Shown piece after piece: positions 1 through 12,064 of a stretch of DNA of 64,000 nt. How positions within the stretch are numbered: the stretch's first letter is position 1; every line of letters begins with the position of its first letter. A program made the position numbers and the translations under genes. The DNA is from Lytechinus variegatus (taxonomy: Eukaryota > Echinodermata > Echinoidea > Temnopleuroida > Toxopneustidae). The DNA lies in NCBI RefSeq assembly GCF_018143015.1, contig NC_054749.1, positions 29,720,411-29,784,410 of the forward strand, written 5' to 3'. The notes under the pieces were generated by a model. The model saw only the letters and a list, made by a program, of their open reading frames with translations, did no database searches and was not told the origin of the DNA.

Positions 1-3000
1 TGAATGGAATTATAAAAATTATAAAAATTAATACATATATCCTATATATATTACAGCGTTTGTGCATGGATGTCTGTGATTTATATATGCCCTTCGTGTG
101 AATATTTTGTGGGTACCTTTACCACCCCAGCCCTCTCCATTGGCACCACACATTCTGATCCTGTGACTATTACGAGCGCAGTTTTCCACGGTTGGCCTCG
201 CATGTCTTTTGTTCAAAACCAAGCCATTTCATTCTTCTCTTTTCCAAACCTTTTGTTAGAAGGCTACCGGGGTGCAGGTTTGCTCAATGTTACACCCCAT
301 TGAAATCGAAAAGGATTTCTATTCTTATGCAAAAATGCTCTGTGGGTATGCACCCGACGGCTCGCCCTGTGAGACAAGAAATCAGTGCAACTACTTGGCT
401 CATACTCAATCACATGAAGGCAAAAGTGCAAACAAAAGTTATTATTAGAGGTCTCTAATAAAGCAAGGAATTGTTTAGTTCGTACCTCATTGAAAAAATG
501 AGACTGTGTTCCCTGAAATAAATTGGCGTATACATATCTCATTTATTATTTTTATTTCAAAGCCAATCAACCATGAAGTAAAAGGACACTCATCACCAAT
601 CACCATCCTTCAAAATAGATCTACGAAGTCAGAAGCCAAACTGCAGCACCATAGAACACAATATAAAGCGGCACCACCACCACATTAATAACTTTTCGAT
701 TGGGTGATTGGGCTGGTAAGTAGTGACAACTGGCAAGTGGCAACATTATCGGCACCACACACTGACCATTCAATTAAACAACAAATAATCTGTAGGCCTA
801 TACTGATGTAATTTTATGTGACAGGCCATTGATCTAGTGAGGGTAGGGTAAAGCAGTTGCGAGGCTGCTAGCACATGAGCACTCGAGCAATAACTTTCAT
901 TTAGTTTGCCACAGGTTATCAACAAGGAGCTTAGTCCGAGTTTGCCAAAGTGTCAACAACAAGGTGTTTCTATCATAAACAACGATTTACCAGCTGCCAT
1001 TAAACTGTGAAGGGAAATATTGATTAAAAATTTCCTTGGAATTGGTTGAATAACCGAGAAAGTGATGAAACAGGGAAATTAATCAGAAGACGGTGGTTGA
1101 TGATAGGACATGTGATAGTACCACACCAGGAAAGGAAAATACATGAATTTGTAATATGATATCAACACAGGGAAATAAAAAAACACTTCAGTAAGGATGT
1201 TTATTATCGAGACAGACCTCAGTCAATACACTCGCTATCTATTCCATTTGTAACAATATTTTTCATGCTATATACTTACATGTACCAGGGTTGTTAATAA
1301 GTTAAAACTTGGGTTTCATATTGATACACTGATGTTTCCCTTTAAACAAACTAGACAAGGCATGAATGTCTTTCCCCCAGACAGGCATAACCATGCTAAC
1401 CACACACAAATCCCCGCGAAGGTCGTCACCCCTTGCTTACATGTCGGCCTTTTCTATTCAAAGGGAAAGTTGATATTATTCCGACTAAAAGTGTAAATAC
1501 TACTAATGATTTCAACAGAAGGATTGGAACCGACTTTCCCATTTGAATAATATTTAACACCCAACCAGATCAGTGCACCCAACATTTAATGCGTGCATAG
1601 TATGTCTACAATCCAAAGAACCCCGCCCCTTCAGTACCTTTCAACTTCCATTTCTGTCCATCAAAACAGGCCATGGAGCGATTCCATGCTAGAAAAATCA
1701 GCCTTTTTTCAACCTGCTGTCCAAACGAACGAAGAACTTCAATTTGCTTTGTGGTAATATTAAAGTACTGCTGGGTAGACATGCACAAAACTGACAACCA
1801 ACAAAAATATGTTGTCCAAATGTGCATTAGAGCTTAAAATGTTGCGTGTCGTATGACCCTATGGGACATTTCTGCGTCCCGTACGACACACAACATTTTC
1901 ACCTATAATTTACCCATAATCATTTTTTGTGTGTTGGTTTATAATATTAGTTTTTCACATGACTACCCACTATAGCAATATCGTTTACAAAAGAGAATAT
2001 TTTATTGCTCAAGCATTCGGCTATAGGAAAATAGAAATTGTTACTGTCCCGTACGACACGTATGGAATCGCCCCCATATAGCTTGGTGTAAACAATAACA
2101 CCCACTGGCGTACGGACAGTGGGCTTGGGGGCCAAGGACTCAAAAAAAAAATTCACGACCAAGACAAAATAAAAGCCGTACATTATTTTACTCATCTGTA
2201 CACACCTTTTATATTTCAAGAAATAACGAAAAAACTTAGAATTTGGCTACAAAACGGACTCTTATATACTAAGTAGTTTCATGGAATATCCATCTATGCT
2301 GATACATAATTAATTAACCTTTCACTACTAGTAACCATACAGGTTTGTGAGCAAACTAAGCACTATTCTCGGCAGATGGCGAAAATGCGTTTCGGTCACG
2401 CGGATATGGCACTAACGTCTGGACCTCGTAAAATTTATTACATTATTTCGCACATAAATTATATTTCTACACCATTAAATGCTGGTATGATGAAGTTCGC
2501 CGAAAGAATATACTCACTACGCATTATCATACTGCCATTCGAGGTCACCATATAAAATTTATGAGCTAAACCATTATTTCTGTTTCAAGTAAATACAACG
2601 CTATGTTGCATGAAAAGTGAAAAATTGCATCACAGATTGGCATCCGTGAAGTACTAAGTGAATGCAGCCATGCTTCGCGGTCATGGCAGTTGTGTGCTTT
2701 GAACCCCCCCACACACACACAGCACCCAAAACTAAATTCAAATCTCAGCCAAACAATTTTACCGTATGATATACTTACATGTAGATAAATTTTCAGAAAT
2801 TTGAAGACGTTGTAAAGGCCTGGAAGCTGAAAAGGTTTGTACCCCAGACGAAACAATAGTTCGCGGAAAATGAAAACGAATGAACATTCCGGCCAGGGCA
2901 GTTATTTTATTTATTTTTTTTTAAAGGGTTTTATCTGGTAATCATCGACGAACACTATCGACCGTGAAGAAAGGAAGAAAATCTGACAAGGGTAAAAGAG

Positions 3001-3560
3001 AACAGATTATCCGAAAACGGTGATTATTTTCATTTGCGCGAACTTCCAGACCCCCCCCCCTAAAAATACCAAATTTGCCCCAACATCGTAACACTAAATT
3101 ACCCCCAGGCTAACCACGTCGTATCAACGCTACCTCAATGGCAAATATGTCATAATAAGCATACGCGCGTTCGTGAGTCGTCCTTACTATGCTGTAAACC
3201 AATGGTTGCCACGGTAATTGATAATTTAAGCAGGCGACACATTCGCTGTTAATCTAGCCATGTAGGTCCACGATCTAGCCAATCTCTTTTTATCGTCGGC
3301 GCATGTCTACAAGCTTACGCGCTCCAGTGAATATCATGTATCTAATGACTTGGGAGTAATGTCTTTACCAGGATATTTTTCTTTTGCAATTTATGTGAGT
3401 CTTGGATCATAATTCCAGACAAAGAGCTAGTCACCATGCGTGATATTTGCCAAAGATTGGTAGCACCAGGGACGTAGGAGGGGTTGGCAGCACCATGGAG
3501 CTCTATGGTAGCCCCATGAGCACGAAGTGTACTGAAATTGTGTGTGTGTGTGTGTATTTG
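1..3560. other. Gene-free AT-rich stretch
   Basis: No convincing exon is visible on either strand. Open frames are short, without recognisable domains or splice context. The stretch holds a weak inverted repeat (arms about 1455-1470 and 1533-1549), three copies of a CCCGTACGACAC-like motif between 1840 and 2070, a fragment at 2100-2155 that resembles the poly-G dispersed repeat near 12.16 kb, and short CA, C and TG runs (2706-2720, 3051-3060, 3539-3555). Confidence 0.6.
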
Positions 3561-3569
3561 AGTTTTGTC

Positions 3570-3720
3570 AGACGCGTATCAATCAGATATGACTATTTAC
3601 GTCTGGGACCGACCTTTAACGTCACCATCCGAAAGACGTGACCAGGGCTCGAACCTCGAACCTCTGCATCAATTTGTAACTTCCCCACAGCTTGGATTAC
3701 AGGCGCACGCCACAACGCCC
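3570..3720 (-). mobile_element. SINE with 7SL/Alu-like head and tRNA-type B box
   Basis: Read on the minus strand, the element begins at about 3720 with GGGCG..GTGGCG..GCCTGTAATCC, close to the first ~30 nt of 7SL RNA and of Alu. A good RNA polymerase III B box (GGTTCGAGCCC, 3645-3655) follows about 45 nt downstream. Beyond it lies CTTTCGGATGGTGACGTTAA, a stretch I recognise from tRNA-type SINEs of marine invertebrates, and the end runs into a TG/CA tract. Whether the head is truly 7SL-derived or a tRNA head that looks like it cannot be decided by eye. Confidence 0.6.
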
Positions 3721-6417
3721 ATGTATATATTGAGGAGGGGTTTTATAATGGATGTTATAAACGGGTCCGTCGACCAGAACGTTATATTGCTCTGATAGTG
3801 CGTGTGACATTTTTTTTTGATCCATCCAGAAAAAAAATCTTACCACTCCTGGGAGCAGGATAATGCACCATACCCTCCCTAATTTAGAACCTTTTGGATG
3901 TCAGTAATATCATACAATAATGAATGATAAGAAAAAGACAAATCATCCGTTTTTTCTCTGCGCCCATAATAATTGGGATTGGGCATATTCCAAGCCTTTA
4001 TTCGCATCGTCATTCAACGTGAAGCAAAATAGCAAACAATACCAAAGTATAAGCCGGCATACACCTTCTAAAAATAATTAATATATTACAAAATGTCTTA
4101 TAAAGACAAGTAGGTTGTGTGCTTTATAAATCTCATCATATCTCGGTACCAGAAATCATTACTCATGAAACCAATATATTCCATAATACAAGAACTTACA
4201 TTTACTTTGCAAAGAATTCCGAACGAGATGTAAAAAAAAGTTATATGCTTTAAGTTGACGTTGAACAATAATTTTATTCTCGAAAAGAGTCGAATAGCAG
4301 TAGTCTTAAACAAAAGGAATTATTTTCATCGGTATTATTTCAAATCCCACAAATTCTTGAAATTTGGTGAATGGCAGCAAATAATCTTGTGTGCCGACTT
4401 CAGGTCTACGCATCTGATGAACATAAGTGTAGGCTAGGTTGTACCAGGGAGTAGTAGCTTGTATATACAATTCAACAATATTACGCACATACAAACTCAC
4501 AATTCCTGAATTACGTAACAGATATTAGACAAACGCATACCGGAACACGCACGTTCTAATCGGCTTGAAAGAGTGCATGGGTTCTACTATTGTACATGTA
4601 CCGTGGATCTATTCACTGTTATCATTGGTATTGATTTATTGTATGTATTCAAACGGCTTATTATAGTCATGTACAGTACTCACATGAGTCACAATATTAA
4701 ACAACCTCCAATGACAATGTTTGCTACCGAACCTCCGAAACAGACGGCATATTTGTCATACACCAAACAGAATAATGACAAATAGAAAGTGCAGTACAAA
4801 AAATGCACCGCCGAGAATGTTTTGCAAATCAAACAAACGAAAAGACACGCAAGAAAATGAGGCAGAAATTCTAGTAGAAAGTTGTATTGGGAATTATCGT
4901 GATCGTGGTGTACGAGACTGATTTGGGAAATCGAGACTCGTGGCTTATTAACATCAATTAACACGCGACACATCTGCATACTTTCTCATGATTATCAATA
5001 GGAACTACCGATCAAGCACTTCACGAAACACCTGTTCGGGGTAAAATCGAGTCAAGTTGAACATTGCATTGCTCACGCACAGAATTAAGCCGCCTCAACT
5101 CTTTCACTCTCTTTCTCTCGTTCATGATCACACAAAGTTATACGTTACTCGTTTTTGTCTTACCTGTAAAAATATGATGTTTGGTATTAAAACTCAAAAT
5201 TTCCTCTTATTTCAGGTTATATGTTACTAGCTCCAATGTTAAAAGTTATCCTTGATTCGAGCTTTCGACTTGAGATTGTAAGAGTCCTCCGTCTCCGCGA
5301 AGCCAAGACCCTAGTGTCAACGTACGGTTCGTGTGTGCACACAACACTTGCTACTCCCACTGGCTCGGGGATTGCGTGGTATGAAGCAGCGGGGTTAGGA
5401 GTTCGTTTGCTCTGTGCGGCGTGCCTTGATACGAGATGGGCGGGGCACCGGCAATGAGCACAGATCAGTGGGCAATGGTTGTGTCACGTGATCAAACTTC
5501 TCGGCGAGTCACTTTTCTTGGCTTGTGTGGAAGGTAGTGAGAAAAAAATCAGATACTATAGTAATATAGTACTGGTAATTTACACTGGGAAAGAAAAGGG
5601 TGTGTTATTTTTCAGAATGTCAGTAGCAAACGTTTCCCAGATTTGAGAAAGATGTTATTCCAATCTTTAGCTTACACTATAGACCTATTTCACTTTTCAG
5701 AACAATATGCTAGCTTAGCTGAATTCCAAGTTGTCTTTGCTAAAGTGACCAACCAATGTAGATTCTAGTTTTCAACACATTTGTTTCGTCCTTATATATC
5801 ACTGGAACGTTTCATCTTGTTTATTGTTATTTTGTTCCACAAAATGTGACCCTTGTTCACCCTTCTCATGATCTCATCAGGATTCCTTATAAGGCAATAA
5901 TCTGAAATGAATGAATGAGTCAACCCTATTATTTACCTCGAGGCACCCCATTTCAGTCCAAGATTATTCCGAAACCACCGATAATCACAACCCTTCTATA
6001 TTTACAACCAGTTCCGAAAAAGAGCCGAAATATCTGACCCGGACTCAAACTTGACAAAATATGTACTATTCTTCGGAGATGACGTCAGCGAGAGGCGTTC
6101 GGTACAAACTATTGAACGGGGAGGGTTTTTTGAAAGGCACTATTTAGAGTATTACCTCATTGGGAATGAATGTGAGGGGGAGTGTCATGTCTTGAAGTAC
6201 CCCGATAGTCATGAAAATGGTGAATTTGTTACTCGCTAACATAGCATGACATGACTTAATTACAATGGGTCAAACTTATAGGTGAATGCCCAATATGACA
6301 GCGAAGGCGGGGGGGGGGGTACAGAAGATATCTCCACATTGGAATGTAAGCCTGAGTTTAAGTTGTAGCCTATTATATACTGGAACATTGAGCATGATGT
6401 TATATTCATTATCAACG

Positions 6418-6560
6418 CAGGGGCCGCGGAACGGTTTTCAAAGTTGGGGGGGGGGCCATGCAAAAAATCACAATATTATGGTTATTATTACGTTTTTGTA
6501 CACGGTTTTAGAAAAAAGTGGGGGCTGAAGCCCCCCTCCCCGCCTCTGCGGCCCTTGCAA
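6418..6560 (+). mobile_element. G-rich non-autonomous repeat (family 1), copy A
   Basis: The ends are GGGGCCGCGGAACGG at the left and a GCCTCTGCGGCCC-type right end, with a run of ten or more G beside the left end and a C run near the right end. Related sequence occurs at 32619-32755 (opposite orientation), 33567-33715 and, as a fragment, 26876-26948. No coding capacity is visible. The structure fits a short inverted-terminal-repeat (MITE-like) family. Confidence 0.5.
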
Positions 6561-7402
6561 CTTGCTGGTTTCATCAGGAATACAAATAAGGGTGAAGATA
6601 AAGGGGACGGGCACCACCTCTTATGGCTTTTCTTTATTGATAAAAATATATATTTCAAAATGGAGACAATTAAAGGAAAAGACTAAATAATTGTTTTTCC
6701 TGTAACCTTGAATGCCCTTGTTTTCTTCTTAAATTCAAACTAACTTCCCCTCCCCATGTAAAGATTCACTTGCGCCTCCCTGAGCAACGAATGTTAAACA
6801 GAAATGTATATGTATTTCTGATGAGAATGCAGAAAAATGCAGAAATGCCGCTGAAATTTCACCTAAGCAATTTGGATGATGATGATGATGATGAAGTATC
6901 ATGTTTCTAAACAGTAATCACTCCCAATGATATTAGATCCACGCTTGTATCTAGAAAAGGGGTGAATATTTGCATTGATTCCAACATATGGCTTCCATGT
7001 GTTAGTTTGTGGATATAAATTCCCTTGCCAATACGGGCAATATTCATTAGCCGGGTAATATTGCAGTAATGGTTTAGACCTTGATCGTCCATTACCGCTG
7101 TTTGGAAAAATCTAATTAAAAGTGACGAGATTAAAAACACTCGTACTAAACGGATGTTCTTTTTTCGTATTGGTGTTGCGAGGACCTTATATAATGATGT
7201 CACAATTCAGGTTATTTTCAGGTCAGTTATTATGCATGATGGGAGCTCGAAATACATATAAAATTATATATTTTTAATGATAGAAATGAGTGCAATATAC
7301 GGAGCTGGAATTAGGTATAAGCAAGGACGTGAGACGGAGAAAGGGTTGAATTATCACCATGAATTGGCACATAACCATTCAATAAAGATAACATTGGCGA
7401 TG

Positions 7403-7495
7403 AATGATGATGATGATGATGATAATAATAATGATAATAATAATAACAATAATAATAATAATCATAATTATAATAATGATAATAATGATGATAAC
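7403..7495. repeat. GAT/AAT microsatellite
   Basis: A run of GAT units passes into AAT units, with ATAATG variants towards the end. Apparent poly-Asp/Asn frames here are simply translation of the repeat. Confidence 0.9.
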
Positions 7496-8400
7496 GAAAT
7501 CTACAAAGGAAGAAAGCAACAGTGGAAGTGAGTGAAAACAAGAAGAGGGAGAAGAATATGATGTACTTTTGCCCAAGGTTTCATAAAAGGGCAAATATTG
7601 ATATGATCAGTTATTTTCTTTTCTTTAGATTGGGCATGTTGGGGCTCTAGGATTAACCTTACGACAATATGGAGACTGTAAATAACTGTTTTGATCAGCT
7701 TTTTGTACTCAATGATACTTAAACCGGGTAGCTATTATGATCTCACATGGACAATTTTGAGTTTGGACAATGATTATACACCAATTAATGTTAAGCCATG
7801 CATGAAAAACGATTTTGGGAAGAGTTGTCTTGAATGAAAAGTCCATTATTGTGAAGGATTGGATACTCTTAAAATTGCATTTTATGGGGTTAGGTTCTCA
7901 ACTATTTTCATTTTATGCTCTTTTTTTCTTCAAAATAACCCTTGCCCCCACCCCCACCCAACCCCACCTGACAATACACTGCGTCTTATGTACATGATTT
8001 TTGTTTTATTTCATTTAGTTTGGTTTGTTTCCATTTGTGTAAATGTAGCGTGCAGCATAATATACCGAATAATTATTTATGAAATTGTGGAAATGAAATG
8101 CTGATCAGCATAAGTTGTTTCGAAACCAAGACAATAGCTCCTATTCCACGATTTCTTCATAAAAACAGATTTTACATAATGACATGATCTACATAAAGCA
8201 GAACCCCAACAGAATAAAAACAAAAACTCTGAAATCCAGCAAGTTTCCTTACACAGTTCAGCAAAATGTCAGTAGTTTAGAATTTGTGGTGCGGATTTCG
8301 CAGAAGAAATTACATTTCCCTAATAAAGGGTATACCTGTTTACTTTGTGTGACGGAGTGGGTAAAATTATCTGTGACACCAAGATTTGAGGAATTAAACT

Positions 8401-8560
8401 GTAAAAAAAATGAAGTGCTGATTTAGCACTTACAATGCTTGTATAGTGACTACACTACGAGCGCTGATTTTCTAGTTCAAATTCAAACTAGAAAGTCAGC
8501 ACTCGTAGTGCAGGCACTATACAAGCACTGTAAGTGCTAAATCAGCACTTCATATTTTAC
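8401..8560. mobile_element. Foldback (hairpin) element, MITE-like
   Basis: Two arms of about 65-70 nt are reverse complements (left from 8401/8411, right to 8552/8560), with a centre near 8481-8486. The arm tips contain the smaller hairpin GTGCTGATTTAGCAC. No coding capacity is seen. Mismatches between arms are few, so the element is probably young. The superfamily is unknown. Confidence 0.75.
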
Positions 8561-8580
8561 AATATATATATATATATATA
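8561..8580. repeat. AT dinucleotide tract
   Basis: A short (AT)n run lies exactly between the foldback element on its left and the 80-bp perfect palindrome on its right. Confidence 0.85.
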
Positions 8581-8659
8581 TATTGTGTAAAGAAATGGAT
8601 GAAGAGAACAATGGTAGGCGCCTACCATTGTTCTCTTCATCCATTTCTTTACACAATAT
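8580..8659. repeat. 80-bp perfect palindrome
   Basis: Bases 8580-8619 are the exact reverse complement of 8620-8659, with no spacer; the centre is GGCGCC at 8617-8622. I checked all 40 pairs by eye. It could be a cruciform-forming site, a very compact foldback element, or a hairpin artefact of library preparation or assembly. Confidence 0.9.
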
Positions 8660-8720
8660 TTAAAATAAAAGAGTTGCCAAAGATTTTTTTTTGTTGTTGC
8701 TGTTGTACATGTATAGCTTC

Positions 8721-8766
8721 TCACACACACACACACACACACAACACACACATATATATATATATA
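8721..8766. repeat. CA then TA dinucleotide microsatellite
   Basis: (CA)n with one interruption runs into (TA)n. Simple repeat only. Confidence 0.85.
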
Positions 8767-10656
8767 GATCAAACGAAACTAGCTTATTCTCAGAATAACC
8801 CCAAAACCTGAGCTTTACTTAGGTAAACCAATGGCGAACAAACACAGTGTGACGAAACAACAATCAACAACAAGTTGTTTAGCATGACCAAATAAGGAAT
8901 CTGCAGAGGGCTACCGATTTCGGCAGGTATACAAATAAGTCGAGATTTACTTTATCTTTTGTGATTCCTTTGACTGTGTTAAGTGAACCGATTGAAGCTG
9001 GGATAATAACAAACCCGTCTCTTCCAGTTCCTGAATTCATTTCGGTATTTTTCCCTTTCAAAACGGAGAAAAGGGTGGAATCTATATGTTTTTTATATTT
9101 TGTGCACATCGAGGGTAGCTTAACAATTCCCCGTTTTTTCGGGTCGATGGGCTTCGGTACTTGCAAAATATTTAACATGATTAAAGAGGGGAAATTCACC
9201 CCAAAAATGAGTTTGATTAAAAAAACCCAGGAATATTAGATTTAAAAAATTGACGGAGATTTGATGAAACCCGTCTAAGAAGAACAGAATTTTTTTTAAG
9301 TTTGTAAGATGTAACGTCACAGAGGAGCTGCTCCTCCACTTGTCGTGTAATATAAATGAAAAAAATAAAATTTTTAAAAAATGAAATCGATTTTATTTTT
9401 CGTTGCATCATACATATCATTTTTATACCCCCTTCTGAGAGAAAAAAAAATATTTGTTTTCATTATGTCCCATTGAAAAAATATATAGTTTTTAAATTTA
9501 TGTTACAAGATATATGGGGGGTGCTCACATATGACGCCACATTATTAAAAACTAACAGTCGTAATTTTTCTATTCTATGACGGATTTTCATAGTAAAAAA
9601 AAAACAATTTTTTTTCTCTAAATTTCTGCTATTATTAAAACCAACTTATTGTCCAGAAATGCTGGGTCACCAATATATCATGGACCTATAGGTCCATGAT
9701 TATTTTTAAGTCATTTGATGCCCCCCACTCCCGACATGCACATAGGCATACAAACACGCGCACACACATTTTCTTTTCTCTCACTTGTTTTAATATAAAG
9801 GGATAAACCTGTTTTGAGAGGCCAACCGATGAGTGTTGAATAGACACCATGAATCTAACACCGGTATCAAATACCTGGTATGTTCCTCTCAGAACAACGA
9901 CAGACAGTGACGTACGAGCCAAAAAAAAAATTTAGGGGGCTAGATATGGCGTATCGTGTGAAAGTTATAAAAAGTTGTGGGCGAACGAAACGAGCGAGCA
10001 AACAATTTCGAAATTTTGATTACAAAAATAAAAATTTCTGATAGATTTTGACATACTACATGTATAGTCAGAAAATGCTATTTTATTTCACCCTTCTCTC
10101 TTTCCTTGCTTTCCCTTTTTTGATTTTGGTTCTTGGTCGTGATTTTTATTCATTTATTTATTATTTTTTATATTTATATTTATTATTATTATTATTGTTA
10201 TGATTATTATTCTTTTTTTTTTGGGGGGGGGAGCCCCAACCCCATCTGTAAGCCACTGACGACAAGTGCAGTTTTAACACCTGTGTGTGTTTCTGGGGAG
10301 GGTTGGACATATACACCCCCCCCCCCTCCCCGTGATCCAAATTACAGACAAACATCCTTGCCTGGTTGGAAAGCTGCCACATTTTGTATCAAAATTCAAT
10401 AACATCCTCATTCACCCATGACTCTTTATACATTCATTATGATAAACATTGGAACTTATCAACCGTGATACTTGCTAAGTGTACTCCTCCATTATCATAA
10501 TAATGATAATATATCGATTCCTTTTCCCTCGAAAATGAAAGCATAATTATTGATATTTATAATGATGAGACCCTCGGTTTCGGCAATGTTGCAGTATGTT
10601 GCAAAGTGCAAAGGAGAATAATAATTGCTAAGGCAAATATCATAATTGACACCAAT
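8767..10656. other. Gene-free stretch
   Basis: No exon is supported. It contains a perfect 24-bp palindrome at 9677-9700, a repeat fragment around 9900-10050 with a motif of the form GCGAACGAAACGAGCGAGC, an ATT tract near 10180-10210, and T, G and C runs (10211-10230, 10315-10330). The frame at 8879-9199 (minus) has no recognisable domain. Confidence 0.5.
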
Positions 10657-11273
10657 TTAAAGGGATGGCACTGGCTGGAAATATTTATATCTAAATAGAG
10701 AAAGTAAAATTCACAAAGCAAAATGCTGTAAATTTGATCAAAATCGTGTAACAAATAGTGAAGTTATTCAATTTTTAAGATTTGGATTATTCCGAAGAAA
10801 CAGATCTAGGCATATCTTCATGAATATTCATTAGTTGGACTGATGATGTCATATCCCCCCTTGTTTTTTTTGTATTTTATTATATGAAATTATGTTTCTT
10901 AAAAAATTTCTACCAAGAACTAAAAAAAAATGGGTTGACAACTGAAGTGCATTAGTTATTTATTGTCGCAACTTATGTCATCATAATAGAGACACATCAT
11001 TTACACATGTATGGAAAAATGAAACATTTATAATATCATGCAATTAAATAAGAGAAAGGTAAGTGAAGATGTGACATCATCAGCCCACCTAATGAATATT
11101 CATGACGATGTGCATATAACCGTTTTCACAAAATATTGATAAACTTTAAAATTCAATAACTTTGTTATTTCGTTATTTGTTATCCGATTTTGATGAAATT
11201 TTCAGCATTTTGCTTTGTGAATTTGACTCCATTTTTTCAGATATAAATATTTTCAGCCGAACCATCCCTTTAA
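10657..11273. mobile_element. TTAA-flanked inverted-repeat element, ~617 bp
   Basis: It starts at TTAAAGGGATGG and ends with CCATCCCTTTAA, so the termini are inverted repeats inside TTAA. The terminal repeats are long: the left end (GCAAAATGCTG.. ATCAAAATCG) matches the right end over roughly 100 nt with some divergence. Internal TGATGTCA and TGACATCA sites, each near ATGAATATTCAT, mirror each other. No transposase frame is present. TTAA target duplication is typical of piggyBac-like and Kolobok transposons; which one applies here is not decided. Confidence 0.75.
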
Positions 11274-11918
11274 CGTGGATGATAGGCCTACAACCAATTT
11301 CATTCTGGATAGATCATATAAGCATACGGGATTAGATCACTTTGTTCATTACATTCTAATTGGATTGTGCTCATAAATGGATCGCTCCTTTGGAGGAGTA
11401 TGAAGGAGGGAGATAATTTAATAAAACTGCATCTTCGCTATGTTTTTTTTTTCTTCGCGGAAGATAATTTCCCTCGATAAAGAATACCTCGGTAAACAAT
11501 TCTTATTATTCCAAGGTTGAGATACAACTGAAGGTGAAACTCGAGAAGCATTTCTCATGTATTCTCTTGTGATGCGTTGCCATGGTAACATGCTACAGTT
11601 GCTACTTATATACCAGTTCGACACAGCAGAAAATAATGCTAATGATGTATTCTTAGAGTGATCGTATTTAAGACGATGAAGCAGAAATATTCTGTGTGTA
11701 ACAATTGTAGTCTTGGTGGTAATCATTATACATGATATAGCTAGCCAAGGTAAATTTAGCCATTAAAAGGGTTAGGGTGAAAATGGAAAAGAAGGGGACA
11801 TAGAACCGGGGGGGGGGGGGGGTAACTCGTAAATTACTTGTCACGGATGTTGAGGAAGGAAGATGAAACATATCATTCCATAGACGTATATATGGATTAC
11901 AATTTGTGTAACTGATCT

Positions 11919-12064
11919 GGGGCCCGTTGCAGAAAGAGTTGCAATCAATCGCAACTCTAAAAATCATGCGCAATTTCATTTTCGATCAATGAACAACGCG
12001 CATTTGGGACTTGCGCATGATTTTAGACATGCGATTGATTGCAACTCTTTCTGCAACAGGCCCC
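11919..12064. mobile_element. Short inverted-repeat element (MITE-like)
   Basis: The left end GGGGCCCGTTGCAGAAAGAG and right end CTTTCTGCAACAGGCCCC are inverted repeats, and pairing continues through GTTGCAATCAATCGCA. It is about 146 bp long and non-coding. A related terminal pattern (GTTGCA..GGGCCC) occurs in the element at 51432-51592. Confidence 0.75.

Larger units (their letters stand above)
3730..8400. other. Gene-free stretch with scattered repeats
   Basis: No supportable exon is seen. It contains several G-rich dispersed repeat pieces (6300-6330, 6418-6560), an ATG/GAT tract near 6876-6895 and the GAT/AAT microsatellite listed separately. The open frame at 5221-5457 (78 codons) has no recognisable motif and I do not support it as coding. 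Confidence 0.55.

Noticed and set aside
1455-1549. Inverted repeat TATTCAAAGGGAAAGT / ACTTTCCCATTTGAATA
   Set aside because: About 16-nt imperfect arms without other element features; noted only as a possible decayed MITE.
2394-2560. Apparent inverted repeat around GACCTCG / CGAGGTC
   Set aside because: Pairing extends only a few bases beyond the core; too weak to call an element.
5221-5457. 78-codon open frame with GC-rich 3' half
   Set aside because: No domain, no splice context that I can defend, and no neighbouring exons.
7277-7531. Asp/Asn-rich open frame
   Set aside because: It is translation of a GAT/AAT microsatellite.
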